Positions 1 to 9,109 of a DNA stretch of 64,000 nt are shown here, piece by piece (the first letter of the stretch is position 1; each line of letters begins with the position of its first letter). Source of the DNA: Paenarthrobacter nicotinovorans (GTDB lineage Bacteria; Actinomycetota; Actinomycetes; Actinomycetales; Micrococcaceae). The notes below the pieces were generated by a model. That model saw only the letters and a program-made list of their open reading frames with translations. It did not search any database and was not told the DNA's origin. The stretch lies in NCBI RefSeq assembly GCF_021919345.1, contig NZ_CP089294.1:62001-126000 (forward strand). Reading direction: 5' to 3'. The translations under genes and the position numbers were made by a program.

Positions 1-2
1 TC

Positions 3-278
3 GGACAGGGCTATGAGTTCACGGCCATCACGGCCGTCGTTCTCGGCGGCGTCGCCCTGGGAGGTGGACGTGGCGCAGTCCTGTCCGCGGTAGCAGGGGC
101 TTACGTCCTGGAAACCCTTGTCAGCATTCTCAACTTTGCCGGCGTCCAATCGACGTGGCGCCCTTCAGTTCAAGGCGCAATTATCATCCTCGCTCTCGGC
201 ATCCCACTGCTGCGCATGAAGCGCCCAGCATGGCTGACGAAAAGGCCGGTAAACCGCAACACCCCGGATGACCAGTAA
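3..278 (+). CDS. Sugar ABC transporter permease, C-terminal part
   Basis: The gene enters from the left edge and the last 91 codons are present, ending in TAA. The visible part has two hydrophobic segments separated by a short polar stretch, then a basic tail (LLRMKRPAWLTKRP). The Gly-rich VVLGGVALGGGRGAV stretch is typical of the permease family of ribose-type importers (BPD_transp_2). It lies 50 bp ahead of a binding lipoprotein gene on the same strand, which fits one importer operon; the ATPase gene would be further left. The substrate cannot be told from this fragment. Confidence 0.8.
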   Translation, partial: GQGYEFTAITAVVLGGVALGGGRGAVLSAVAGAYVLETLVSILNFAGVQSTWRPSVQGAIIILALGIPLLRMKRPAWLTKRPVNRNTPDDQ

Positions 279-328
279 CAAATAACAACAACCCCCTGGC
301 CATAGCAGGCCACTTCGAAAGGAACAAC

Positions 329-1534
329 GTGCCTACACAAGGGACCAAAACAAAGATGTTTGCGGTACTAGGTGCAGCCGCCATGATGATCACCGCGTGT
401 GCTCCCGGTTCGACCGCTGGTGCGGAAACCTCTCCGGGTTCCACCACCACAGCCAACGACTGGTTCGACCAGGCACAATTCGATCTGGAAAACTCGCAAC
501 GGACTGCAACCTTTGCCGGGGACCCATCCACCCCCTATCTTCAGTACCTCGACGGGCCAATGGTAGACGCCACAGCATTCAAAAAGAACGCGCCGGCCAA
601 GGTCTGTTTCTCCAACGCTGCGCTCAGTAACACGTGGCGGCAGACCGGCTGGATCACCATGAACGAACAGCTCAAGGAGCTGCAAAAGCAGGGTGTCATC
701 TCGCAAATGGAAACCCGCAACGCCCAAGACAGCGACAACACACAGGTTGCTGACATCGACTACTTCGTGAACCAGCAATCCTGTGACGCCTTCATCATCG
801 CCCCCAATTCGCCACAGGCAACGGCACCGGCAGTGGAAAGAGCCTGCAACACAGGAAAACCCGTCATCATCTTCGACCGTGGGGCCGGCACGGATTGCGC
901 AACCACATTCATCCACTCCGTGGGCGGCATGGCCTGGGGAATTGATTCAGCGACGTTCGTAACAGAAAACGTCAAACCAGGAGGACACGTAGTAGCACTG
1001 CGTACGGCGCCTGGAGTTGACGTTTTCGAGCAGCGCTGGGCCGCTGCCCAGCACATTTTCAGCGAGGCAGGGCTGAAATACACGGACTACATCACCGGTG
1101 CCGACCCCACCAAGATCAAAGCAGTCGTGGCCGATGAGCTCGCCAAAGGAACTGTCGATGCCGTTTGGGTGGACCTGGGCGACCAGTCGGTTCCAGCTAT
1201 CGAGGCCTTCGAGGATACCGGCAAGGACATCCCTGTGGTGACCGGCGAAGACAACCTCTCTTACCTCAGGGCATGGAAGAACAAAGGGTTCAAAGGCTTC
1301 GCGTCCGTGTATGACGCCTACCAGTGGCGAACCGCGCTCCTTGCGGCAGCGTCCCTCTTCCGGGGCGAATCAATCCCCAAGGATTGGGTATTGCCGCAGG
1401 TACCCGTCACTTCCGAAGATCTCGACAAGGTCCTGAAGACCAACGAGGGAATGCCCGATTCGCATTACGCAGCCTTCGGCGGCGAGGACCTTCCAGGCTT
1501 TCCGCAGGTATGGCAAAAGCGGGTCATTCCCTAA
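329..1534 (+). CDS. Sugar-type ABC transporter substrate-binding lipoprotein
   Basis: A 401-residue extracytoplasmic binding protein. It begins at GTG 329 behind an AAAGGA ribosome site. A signal peptide with hydrophobic core is followed by a lipobox (MMITAC) with the lipidated Cys at residue 24. The mature part has the two-lobe pattern of the ribose/autoinducer-2 binding family (peripla_BP_4), including FIIAPNSPQATAPAVERA and PVIIFDRGAG, where a sugar is usually contacted. It follows the permease gene and precedes oxidoreductases, so the ligand is probably a sugar, polyol or sugar acid degraded by genes 1602-5123. Ligand identity is not visible in the sequence. Confidence 0.85.
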   Translation: MPTQGTKTKMFAVLGAAAMMITACAPGSTAGAETSPGSTTTANDWFDQAQFDLENSQRTATFAGDPSTPYLQYLDGPMVDATAFKKNAPAKVCFSNAALSNTWRQTGWITMNEQLKELQKQGVISQMETRNAQDSDNTQVADIDYFVNQQSCDAFIIAPNSPQATAPAVERACNTGKPVIIFDRGAGTDCATTFIHSVGGMAWGIDSATFVTENVKPGGHVVALRTAPGVDVFEQRWAAAQHIFSEAGLKYTDYITGADPTKIKAVVADELAKGTVDAVWVDLGDQSVPAIEAFEDTGKDIPVVTGEDNLSYLRAWKNKGFKGFASVYDAYQWRTALLAAASLFRGESIPKDWVLPQVPVTSEDLDKVLKTNEGMPDSHYAAFGGEDLPGFPQVWQKRVIP

Positions 1535-1601
1535 CGCACAGGGGAGGGCCGGGAAGAACGTCCTTCCCTCCACACTTCACTTCAGTTCGAAAGGAAAGCC
1601 C

Positions 1602-2129
1602 ATGGCGGCAGACAGCGCTGTTTTTTCGCCCCATCCAGACCTATTTCCACCTGCGCGCGTCGCAGAGCTCATCGTGCTGGCAAAAGCACTCTATCCACAC
1701 CCGGACCTACGGGACGGACCTTACACCCGGACTGTTTCCAGCATCATCACACAGGCCGCATCAGATCCCGGGCTATACCGAACCCTGTCAGACGGATTAA
1801 GGGACTTGGTCCAGATAACAACTTCGCCAATCCGCGACATGGATTCCAAGGCCATTGATTGCCTGTTGCGAGCGGTTGAGCAAACGACGTTCTTCAACAC
1901 TCTGCGTCCGCTGGTTGCATTTCACCTTTACGACGACCGCGAAGTCTGGGAATTCATAGGCTACCCGGGGTCTTCGTTCGAACAGGGCGGCTACCTGCAC
2001 CGCGGATTCGACGACCTGGCATGGCTTCCCCAACCCCGCATCGAAGAACCCGCCGAGCCCCTCCTCCCCATCGGACCTCTCCCAACCATGTCTCCTGACG
2101 TGACCGAATATGCAAGGACAGCCGGATGA
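1602..2129 (+). CDS. Gluconate 2-dehydrogenase subunit 3-like protein
   Basis: 175 residues, matching the small-subunit family that pairs with GMC-type dehydrogenases (gluconate 2-dehydrogenase subunit 3). Family-like stretches are HPDLRDGPYTRTV, LYDDREVWEFIGYPG and GGYLHRGFDDLAWLPQPRI. Most studied members carry a Tat signal that helps export the flavin subunit; this one starts directly with MAADSAVFSPHP and has no twin-Arg or hydrophobic leader. The stop overlaps the start of the GMC gene by four bases (ATGA), so the two proteins are very likely made together and form a complex, here probably cytoplasmic. The substrate is unknown. Confidence 0.8.
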   Translation: MAADSAVFSPHPDLFPPARVAELIVLAKALYPHPDLRDGPYTRTVSSIITQAASDPGLYRTLSDGLRDLVQITTSPIRDMDSKAIDCLLRAVEQTTFFNTLRPLVAFHLYDDREVWEFIGYPGSSFEQGGYLHRGFDDLAWLPQPRIEEPAEPLLPIGPLPTMSPDVTEYARTAG

Positions 2130-3694
2130 AAAAGTATGACCTCACTGATGACGACGTCGCCGTTATCATCGGTTCCGGCCCCGGCGGTGCCACCTTGGCC
2201 CTCAGACTCGTGCAGCAAGGCCTTAAAGTCGTGCTTCTCGAAGCAGGCCCATGGATCACCAACGACAAGTTCATCAACGACGAACGGGAGTCCTACAAGC
2301 AGCTCACATGGACCGACACCCGACTGGCAACTGGATCATGGAGCCTCGCGAAGGACTTCCCCGGCAGCCCGGCGTGGAACGGAAAGGCCGTCGGTGGAAC
2401 GGCGACATTCTGGACCGGACTGACACCCCGATTCAAATGGCACGAGTTCAAGACACACACGTACTACGGAGACCTGCCCGATGGAACCATCGCAGACTGG
2501 CCACTGGACCTGGACGAACTCGACCATTACTACACCGCAGCGGAAAAAGCGGTGGGAGCCTCCCACCGGCACGGCCGACCTCCGCTGCCGGCGAGCAACG
2601 GCTACAAGGTTCTGGCGAACGGCGCCGAACGAATCGGATACCGCCATTACGCTACAGGCCCCTACGCCACCAACGTTGAACCCTACGATGGCCGCCCGGG
2701 CACAGTTCAGGACGGCTTCGCTATGGCAGGCGATAAAAGCCGCGCCAAGTGGTCACCACTTGTCAGCGAGATACCAAAGGCTTTAGCCACGGGCCTGCTG
2801 GAACTGCGGACCGAAGCCCAAGCCGTACAAATCACGCTTGGCCCTGACGGCCGCGCGGACGGCGTCGTCTACACAGACACCGTCGGAAACCTGCAACGTC
2901 AACGGGCTCGCCTCGTAGCTGTAGCAGGAAACGCAATCGAGACCCCACGCCTGCTCCTGCTTTCGGCTACCTCGGGCCATACCGACGGCCTTGCCAACTC
3001 CTCAGGCCAGGTCGGGCGCAACTATATGCGGCACACCACCGGTCTCGTCTACGCCGAGTTCCCCAACGAAGTCCATATGTACCGCGGCGAACCAATGGCA
3101 GGCATCATCAGCGACGAATCGCGGCATGACCCATCACGGGGCTTCGTTGGCGGCTACTACATCGAGATGATCGCCCAAGGGCTGCCCTCATTCAGTACCT
3201 TCATGAGCCCGGGGGAGTGGGGGCCACAATTCACAGAAAAGGTAGAAGCCTACACCCGCACAGCGGCACTTTGGATTTGCGGTGAGGACGTTCCGCAGGC
3301 ATCCAACAGAGTGACCCTAAGCAACACCGTCACCGACCGCCTCGGTCTGCCCGCACCTGTCGTCCACTACGACGACCATCCCAACGACATCGCCATGCGG
3401 AACCACGGCTACGAGCAGGGCGAGAAACTCTTCAAATCTGTCGGAGCCATCCGCACAACCAGAGCCCCGGGGATGCCCTCCGGCCACAACCTGGGAACAG
3501 CCCGAATGAGCCAGAAGCCTGATGAAGGCGTCGTCAACAGTTTCGGTCAAGCCCACGACGTACCTAACCTGTTCGTCTCCGACGGGTCACAATTCACCAC
3601 CGGCGCTGCCGCGAACCCCACCCTGACAATCGTCGCCCTGTCGATGCGACAGGGCGACTACATCGGCCGGCAGCTCAGCGCGGCAGCTCTGTAG
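2126..3694 (+). CDS. GMC-family FAD oxidoreductase
   Basis: A 522-residue flavoprotein. The FAD-binding Rossmann motif VIIGSGPGGATLA is near residues 13-25, followed by an acidic strand end (LLEAGPW). The C-terminal GMC signature is present: PSGHNLGTARM with the catalytic-type His, and TGAAANPTLTIVALSMR with the His/Asn-pair region. No Tat signal is visible. It overlaps the small-subunit gene and is followed after 52 bp by an aldehyde dehydrogenase gene, so the inferred path is sugar or polyol oxidation to a carbonyl compound and then to an acid. The family covers gluconate, 2-ketogluconate, sorbitol and alcohol dehydrogenases, and the sequence does not choose among them. Confidence 0.85.
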   Translation: MKKYDLTDDDVAVIIGSGPGGATLALRLVQQGLKVVLLEAGPWITNDKFINDERESYKQLTWTDTRLATGSWSLAKDFPGSPAWNGKAVGGTATFWTGLTPRFKWHEFKTHTYYGDLPDGTIADWPLDLDELDHYYTAAEKAVGASHRHGRPPLPASNGYKVLANGAERIGYRHYATGPYATNVEPYDGRPGTVQDGFAMAGDKSRAKWSPLVSEIPKALATGLLELRTEAQAVQITLGPDGRADGVVYTDTVGNLQRQRARLVAVAGNAIETPRLLLLSATSGHTDGLANSSGQVGRNYMRHTTGLVYAEFPNEVHMYRGEPMAGIISDESRHDPSRGFVGGYYIEMIAQGLPSFSTFMSPGEWGPQFTEKVEAYTRTAALWICGEDVPQASNRVTLSNTVTDRLGLPAPVVHYDDHPNDIAMRNHGYEQGEKLFKSVGAIRTTRAPGMPSGHNLGTARMSQKPDEGVVNSFGQAHDVPNLFVSDGSQFTTGAAANPTLTIVALSMRQGDYIGRQLSAAAL

Positions 3695-3746
3695 ACATTC
3701 CGTTCCGCTGCCCTACCAGCCATCGAAAACAGCAACAAGGAGCATC

Positions 3747-5123
3747 ATGGCAATCGCGACCATCGACCCCACCACGGGCATCACCCTGAAAACCTTCGAC
3801 GCCCATACGCCCGAAGAGGTAGAAAACCGGATCGCCCGTGCGGAAGCAGCATTCCGGTCACTGCAGAACACCTCCTTTGAAGAACGTGCCCGCTGGATGC
3901 ATAAGGCCGCTGACATCCTCGAAAGCGAAGCCGACGAAGTGGCCCGTCTCATCGCCACCGAGATGGGCAAAACCTTAACGACAGCAAAGTACGAGGCCCT
4001 CAAATCAGCCACCGGCATGCGGCACTTCGCCGATCACGCCCAGCGCTACCTTAGCCCGGAAACCCCGGTCCCGGCGTCCGAGGTCAACGCCTCCAACCTC
4101 CACGTACAATTCGACCCGTTAGGCGTCGTTTTGGCCGTTATGCCCTGGAATTACCCCCTTTGGCAGGCCGTCCGCTTCGCCGCCCCCGCACTAATGGCGG
4201 GCAACACGGGGCTCCTCAAGCACGCCTCAAACGTTCCTCAATGTGCGCTGTACCTGGGAGACCTCTTCGCCCGCGGCGGTTTTCCTGAAGGCGCGTTTCA
4301 GACACTGCTGGTTGAAGGCAAAGACGTTATTCCCCTCGTGGATGACGCAAGGATCAGGGCGGTCACCCTGACCGGCTCCGTCGCTGCCGGTTCCGCCATT
4401 GCTGAAGCAGCCGGCAGGAACATCAAAAGGAGTGTCCTGGAACTGGGAGGCATGGATGTCTTTATCGTCATGCCCTCGGCCGATATTGAAAAGGCCGCTG
4501 CCCAGGCAGTAATCGCACGCCTTCAAAACTCGGGGCAGTCCTGCATCGCGGCCAAGCGCTTCTACGTTCACGAAGATGTCTACGACCGCTTTGAACATCT
4601 GTTCGTTACAGGTATGGCCGAAGCAGTTGCCGGTGACCCCTTGGACGAAAGCACCAGCTTTGGCCCCCTGGCCACGGAGCGAGGACGCCAGGACGTTCAT
4701 GAACTGGTTAGGGACGCCCGCGAAAAAGGGGCAGCAGTTCAGTGTGGAGGAGAAATACCGGAAGGGGAGGGCTGGTACTACCCGGCGACTGTCCTCACAG
4801 GCGTAACAGAGGACATGCGCATCTACCGGGAAGAATGCTTCGGCCCCGTGGCTTGCCTCTACAAAGTGTCATCACTCCAGGAAGCCATCGCTCTCAGCAA
4901 CGACTCTGATTTTGGTTTGAGCTCAAGCGTGTGGACCAATGACGAGACCGAAGCGACCGAAGCAGCTCGATCAATCGAGGCCGGGGGCGTCTTCATCAAC
5001 GGTCTGACGGCGTCATTCCCGGCGGTGCCTTTCGGCGGCCTCAAAGACTCCGGCTACGGACGTGAGCTCTCCGCCTATGGAATCCGGGAGTTCGTAAACA
5101 TCAAGACGGTCTGGACCTCCTGA
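3747..5123 (+). CDS. NAD(P)-dependent aldehyde dehydrogenase (succinate-semialdehyde dehydrogenase-like)
   Basis: 458 residues of the aldehyde dehydrogenase superfamily, oxidising an aldehyde to its acid in the cytoplasm. The general base is Glu 232 in LELGGMDVFIV and the nucleophile Cys 266 in NSGQSCIAAKRF, with the usual 34-residue spacing. Length and the NSGQSC form resemble the short NAD-type succinate-semialdehyde dehydrogenases. The start follows an AAGGAG site. It comes 52 bp after the GMC gene and is followed by a strong hairpin, so it probably closes the transport/GMC operon. The substrate is inferred only as the aldehyde product of that route. Confidence 0.85.
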   Translation: MAIATIDPTTGITLKTFDAHTPEEVENRIARAEAAFRSLQNTSFEERARWMHKAADILESEADEVARLIATEMGKTLTTAKYEALKSATGMRHFADHAQRYLSPETPVPASEVNASNLHVQFDPLGVVLAVMPWNYPLWQAVRFAAPALMAGNTGLLKHASNVPQCALYLGDLFARGGFPEGAFQTLLVEGKDVIPLVDDARIRAVTLTGSVAAGSAIAEAAGRNIKRSVLELGGMDVFIVMPSADIEKAAAQAVIARLQNSGQSCIAAKRFYVHEDVYDRFEHLFVTGMAEAVAGDPLDESTSFGPLATERGRQDVHELVRDAREKGAAVQCGGEIPEGEGWYYPATVLTGVTEDMRIYREECFGPVACLYKVSSLQEAIALSNDSDFGLSSSVWTNDETEATEAARSIEAGGVFINGLTASFPAVPFGGLKDSGYGRELSAYGIREFVNIKTVWTS

Positions 5124-5135
5124 CCCACCCGAAAC

Positions 5136-5173
5136 GGGGCGGCGCTGGCCCTACTAACCCTCAGCGCCGCCCC
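5136..5173 (+). terminator. Intrinsic-terminator-like hairpin after the aldehyde dehydrogenase gene
   Basis: Perfect 12-bp arms GGGGCGGCGCTG (5136-5147) and CAGCGCCGCCCC (5162-5173) around a 14-base loop, 12 bp after the stop codon and followed by a pyrimidine-rich run. It separates two transcription units. Confidence 0.75.
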
Positions 5174-5198
5174 TTCAACCCTTTTCTCTGAGGAAAAT

Positions 5199-6365
5199 AT
5201 GACTAAAACAGCGATTGTCCGCGTCGCCATGAATGGCATCACCGGCCGGATGGGCTACCGCCAGCACCTGCTGCGTTCCATCCTCCCCATCCGCGACGCC
5301 GGCGGCTTCACCCTCGAAGACGGCACCAAGGTCCAGATCGAACCGATCCTCGTAGGCCGCAACGAAGCCAAGATCCGCGAACTCGCCGAGAAGCACAAGG
5401 TTGCCGAGTGGAGCACGGACCTGGACTCGGTCGTCAACGACCCCACCGTCGACATCATCTTCGACGCCTCCATGACCAGCCTCCGCGCCGCCACCCTGAA
5501 GAAGGCGATGCTGGCCGGCAAGCACATCTTCACCGAGAAGCCCACCGCGGAAACCCTGGAAGAGGCCATTGAACTGGCCCGCATCGGCAAGCAGGCAGGC
5601 GTCACCGCAGGCGTCGTACACGACAAGCTGTACCTCCCGGGCCTGGTCAAGCTCCGCCGCCTGGTGGACGAAGGCTTCTTCGGCCGCATCCTGTCCATCC
5701 GCGGTGAGTTCGGCTACTGGGTCTTTGAAGGTGACGTTCAGGCAGCACAGCGCCCGTCCTGGAACTACCGCAAGGAAGACGGCGGTGGAATGACCACGGA
5801 CATGTTCTGCCACTGGAACTACGTCCTTGAAGGCATCATCGGCAAGGTCAAGAGCGTCAACGCCAAGACCGCCACGCACATCCCCACCCGCTGGGACGAA
5901 GCCGGCAAGGAGTACAAGGCAACGGCTGATGACGCTTCCTACGGCATCTTCGAGCTTGAAACCCCGGGCGGCGACGACGTCATCGGCCAGATCAACTCTT
6001 CCTGGGCCGTCCGCGTCTACCGCGACGAACTCGTCGAATTCCAGGTGGACGGCACCCACGGCTCCGCCGTTGCCGGCCTGAACAAGTGCGTCGCCCAGCA
6101 GCGCGCACACACCCCCAAGCCGGTCTGGAACCCTGACCTGCCCGTCACCGAGTCCTTCCGCGACCAGTGGCAGGAAGTCCCCGCCAACGCCGAACTGGAC
6201 AACGGCTTCAAGCTGCAGTGGGAAGAGTTCCTGCGCGACGTCGTCGCCGGCCGCGAGCACCGCTTCGGCCTCCTCTCCGCAGCCCGCGGCGTGCAGCTTG
6301 CAGAACTCGGCCTGCAGTCCAACGACGAACGCCGCACCATCGACATCCCGGAGATCACGCTCTAA
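5199..6365 (+). CDS. Gfo/Idh/MocA-family oxidoreductase
   Basis: 388 residues, an NAD(P)-dependent sugar or polyol dehydrogenase family member. The N-terminal Rossmann start is RVAMNGITGRMGYRQHLL; the family lysine motif appears as FTEKPTAETLEEA. The start ATG has AGGA upstream and follows the terminator at 5136-5173, so a new operon starts here. Its TAA overlaps the ATG of the next gene by one base. Codon use is strongly biased to C-ending codons (GGC, GCC, ATC, AAG), visibly more than in the genes to its left, which suggests a highly expressed native gene. The exact sugar is unknown; neighbours are a DUF993 aldolase-like gene and glycerate kinase. Confidence 0.85.
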   Translation: MTKTAIVRVAMNGITGRMGYRQHLLRSILPIRDAGGFTLEDGTKVQIEPILVGRNEAKIRELAEKHKVAEWSTDLDSVVNDPTVDIIFDASMTSLRAATLKKAMLAGKHIFTEKPTAETLEEAIELARIGKQAGVTAGVVHDKLYLPGLVKLRRLVDEGFFGRILSIRGEFGYWVFEGDVQAAQRPSWNYRKEDGGGMTTDMFCHWNYVLEGIIGKVKSVNAKTATHIPTRWDEAGKEYKATADDASYGIFELETPGGDDVIGQINSSWAVRVYRDELVEFQVDGTHGSAVAGLNKCVAQQRAHTPKPVWNPDLPVTESFRDQWQEVPANAELDNGFKLQWEEFLRDVVAGREHRFGLLSAARGVQLAELGLQSNDERRTIDIPEITL

Positions 6366-7573
6366 TGACTTCGCTCATCCTTCCCTCCTCCGACGGCGGC
6401 ACCCGGGAATACCGCCTGCAGGGCGCCACCACCTGGGCCCGCCCCGGCGGGCCGCTGACGGCCCGCCGGGCGTACGCCGCCGCCCACGTCATCCCCGAAG
6501 TCCTCGCGGATAACACTCCGGGTGCCCCGGCCCGGCTCGACTGGGACGCCACCATGGCGTACCGCCACGAGCTGTGGTCCTACGGTCTCGGCGTCGCCGA
6601 TGCCATGGACACCGCGCAGCGCGGCATGGGCCTGGACTGGGCCGCCACCCAGCAGCTCATCAAGCGCACCGGCGTAGAAGCGGCGTCCGTGGTTGCAGCG
6701 AACAACGCAGCCACGGCCGGCAAGTCCGTCCGGGACCTTGTCTCCTGCGGTGCCGGAACGGACCAGCTGGACATTGACTCACTGCCCGCAGGCGAAGCCG
6801 GCCTGAAGGCCGTGCTCGAGGCCTACCGCGAACAGATCGCCGTGATCACCGAAGCCGGGCCGAAGGTCATCCTGATGGCCTCCCGTGCCCTGGCCAGGGT
6901 AGCCAAGGGTCCGGAGGACTACCTGAATGGGTACTCGACGCTGCTGCAGGAGGTGGACCAGCCGGTAATCCTGCACTGGCTGGGCACCATGTTCGACCCC
7001 GCGCTTGCCGGTTACTGGGGCTCGGACGACGTCGCTGCCGCCACCGAGACCTTCCTGGGCCTCATCAAGGACAACGCGGACAAGGTTGACGGCGTCAAGG
7101 TCTCGCTGCTCGATGCCAGCCACGAGGTGGCCCTGCGCGCAGCGCTGCCCGAAGGCGTCCGCCTCTACACCGGTGACGACTTCAACTACCCCGAGCTCAT
7201 CGACGGCGACGGCACCCACCACTCCGACGCGCTGCTGGGCATCTTCGCGGCCATCTACCCGGCCGCCTCGGTGGCCCTGCAGAACTACGACGCCGGAAAC
7301 GCCGCCAAAGCCCGCGAGATCCTGGACTCAACCCGGGAACTGGGCAAGCACATCTTCAGCGCCCCCACTTTCTACTACAAGACCGGCATCGCGTTCATGT
7401 CCTGGCTCAACGGCAAGCAGCCCGGGTTCCAGATGGTCGGCGGCCTGCACTCCGGCCGCTCCGTCTGCCACCTCGCCAAGACCTTCGAACTGGCCGACCA
7501 GGCCGGCCTGCTCAAGGACCCGGCACTGGCTGCCTTCCGGATGTCTGAATTCTTACAGACAAGCGGGATCTAG
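6365..7573 (+). CDS. DUF993 family protein (dihydrodipicolinate synthase-like)
   Basis: 402 residues when started at ATG 6365, coupled to the previous stop (TAATG). A longer frame to 6167 exists but lies inside the upstream gene and encodes an Arg/Pro-rich shadow, so it is not used. The protein matches the DUF993 family, annotated as dihydrodipicolinate synthase-like TIM-barrel lyases; stretches such as PVILHWLGTMFDP and VKVSLLDASHEVALR fit. In actinobacteria such genes travel with Gfo/Idh/MocA oxidoreductases in sugar or polyol operons, as here. An aldolase-type cleavage of a keto-sugar acid is an inference. It shares the C-rich codon use of the gene before it. Confidence 0.8.
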   Translation: MTSLILPSSDGGTREYRLQGATTWARPGGPLTARRAYAAAHVIPEVLADNTPGAPARLDWDATMAYRHELWSYGLGVADAMDTAQRGMGLDWAATQQLIKRTGVEAASVVAANNAATAGKSVRDLVSCGAGTDQLDIDSLPAGEAGLKAVLEAYREQIAVITEAGPKVILMASRALARVAKGPEDYLNGYSTLLQEVDQPVILHWLGTMFDPALAGYWGSDDVAAATETFLGLIKDNADKVDGVKVSLLDASHEVALRAALPEGVRLYTGDDFNYPELIDGDGTHHSDALLGIFAAIYPAASVALQNYDAGNAAKAREILDSTRELGKHIFSAPTFYYKTGIAFMSWLNGKQPGFQMVGGLHSGRSVCHLAKTFELADQAGLLKDPALAAFRMSEFLQTSGI

Positions 7574-8743
7574 ATGGACCTTGCCAATCCGCGCCCGAAT
7601 GAACACGCACGGGTTCTCATCGCATCAGATAAATTCAAGGGCTCCCTTTCCTCACGAGAGGTCGCCGCCCATCTCACTGCTGGTCTTCGCAGCGTGCATC
7701 CAGACGTTCAGGTCAAACAGCTGCAGGTCGCTGATGGTGGCGAAGGCACAGTAAAAGCGGTGATCAGTGCAGGCTTCAGCAGCCATCTCGTTCAAGTCAG
7801 CGGTCCCACGGGACGTCCAGTTGTCGCAGAATTTGCAACACGGGGCAACGAAGCCGTTATTGAGATGGCAAATGCCGCTGGCTTAGCCCTTCTCCCAGGG
7901 GGTGCCTCCGCTCCGCTGACCGCTAGTAGTAGAGGAGTAGGAGAACTCGTCTGCGCAGCCCTCGACCTGGGCTGTAACAAGATCATCATCGGGGCTGGAG
8001 GAAGCGCCTGCACTGACGGTGGGGCTGGATTGCTGGCGGCACTCGGTGCCGAATTTCTCGATGCCAAGGGTCAACCTCTGCACGAGGGCGGGGGGTTTCT
8101 GATGGACCTCGCCTCCGTGAAACTGGACAACCTGGATAAGAGACTTCGTCGGGCGCGATTCGTTTTGGCAACAGACGTTAACAACCCATTGCTCGGTCCT
8201 GAGGGTGCAGCAGCGATATTCGCGCCCCAAAAGGGGGCTACGATGACCGACATCGCGCGCCTCGAAGCCGGACTTGAGCAGCTAGTCGCAAGTATGGAGC
8301 AAGAAATCGGTCCTCGGGCTATTAGAGCCGCCGCAGTACCAGGAGCGGGATCTGCCGGCGGGCTCGGTTACGCTGCCATCGCAGTCCTGGCTGCGCAAAC
8401 CCAACCAGGAGTCGTTGCCTTCCAAAACATCCTGGAACTGAACCACTACATCGCGGACTCAACACTCGTAATAACCGGTGAGGGAAACATGGACGAGCAA
8501 AGCCTCGGCGGGAAGCTGCCCCTGGGCATCAGTCGCATCGCTTCAGAACACGGTATACCAGTGATTGCAGTCTGCGGAAACATCGCCCTGGACGCTTCGC
8601 AAGTTGAGCTCGCCGGTTTCACCCGGGCCTACTCTCTGCGGGAACTGCAGCCCGATCTGTCCCGATGCATCAACCAAGCTGGGCCACTGTTAGAACAAAT
8701 TGGGAGCACCATCGGATCTGATCTTCACAAACTGGGTGCATGA
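7574..8743 (+). CDS. Glycerate kinase
   Basis: 389 residues of the glycerate kinase family (PF02595), phosphorylating D-glycerate with ATP. Diagnostic stretches are IASDKFKGSLSSREVA at the N-terminus, QVADGGEGTVKAV, IGAGGSACTDGGAGLLAALG, PGAGSAGGLGYAAIAVL and TGEGNMDEQSLGGK. The ATG directly abuts the stop of the DUF993 gene. Its codon use is less biased than that of the two genes before it, so it may have joined the operon later. Glycerate would be the end product of the upstream route before glycolysis; this is an inference from gene order. Confidence 0.9.
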   Translation: MDLANPRPNEHARVLIASDKFKGSLSSREVAAHLTAGLRSVHPDVQVKQLQVADGGEGTVKAVISAGFSSHLVQVSGPTGRPVVAEFATRGNEAVIEMANAAGLALLPGGASAPLTASSRGVGELVCAALDLGCNKIIIGAGGSACTDGGAGLLAALGAEFLDAKGQPLHEGGGFLMDLASVKLDNLDKRLRRARFVLATDVNNPLLGPEGAAAIFAPQKGATMTDIARLEAGLEQLVASMEQEIGPRAIRAAAVPGAGSAGGLGYAAIAVLAAQTQPGVVAFQNILELNHYIADSTLVITGEGNMDEQSLGGKLPLGISRIASEHGIPVIAVCGNIALDASQVELAGFTRAYSLRELQPDLSRCINQAGPLLEQIGSTIGSDLHKLGA

Positions 8744-8786
8744 CAGACACGGCGGGCAGGGCAGGTCGCACGTTGGAGGCAAGAAT

Positions 8787-8972
8787 ATGAGCAAATTCCA
8801 ATACCTTGAGCCCGGCAGCCGAATTGAAGCATGGGACAAAACCGGCACCCGCTGGCAAGGAACCGTAGATATGGCAGACCCTGATCTGGGCGTTATTTGG
8901 ATCCACACAGACGTTGGGGAACGCAAACTCCTCGACTTCCACGAGCATACGATCCTTGCGCCCTGCCGGTAA
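8787..8972 (+). CDS. Small conserved protein, paralogue of the protein at 40989-41366
   Basis: 61 residues, started at ATG 8787 because GGAGG lies 7 bases upstream. No known family is recognised. It aligns over nearly its full length with the C-terminal half of the protein at 40989-41366: both share the spaced pattern G..I, G.VD...P.LG.IWI and GER.L. The pattern of alternating hydrophobic residues suggests a small beta-barrel. It sits 43 bp after glycerate kinase and converges on hamB. The other copy lies between xdhC and mobA in a molybdenum-enzyme maturation series. Function unknown. Confidence 0.6.
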   Translation: MSKFQYLEPGSRIEAWDKTGTRWQGTVDMADPDLGVIWIHTDVGERKLLDFHEHTILAPCR

Positions 8973-9109
8973 ATCTGCAACCAGACTCGCTGAGGCTCGT
9001 GGTTTTAACGCCGATAACGAATATTCCGTCAAGCTGGGGGAGCAGGCCGATCACTGATTCGTAGCAGAGTTCTGGCACTGCAGTCGGGGACTGTGAAGCC
9101 GAGCAATGT

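Noticed and set aside
6167..6364. N-terminal extension of the DUF993 protein
   Set aside because: Lies within the upstream oxidoreductase gene and encodes an Arg/Pro-rich shadow; ATG 6365 is coupled to the previous stop.
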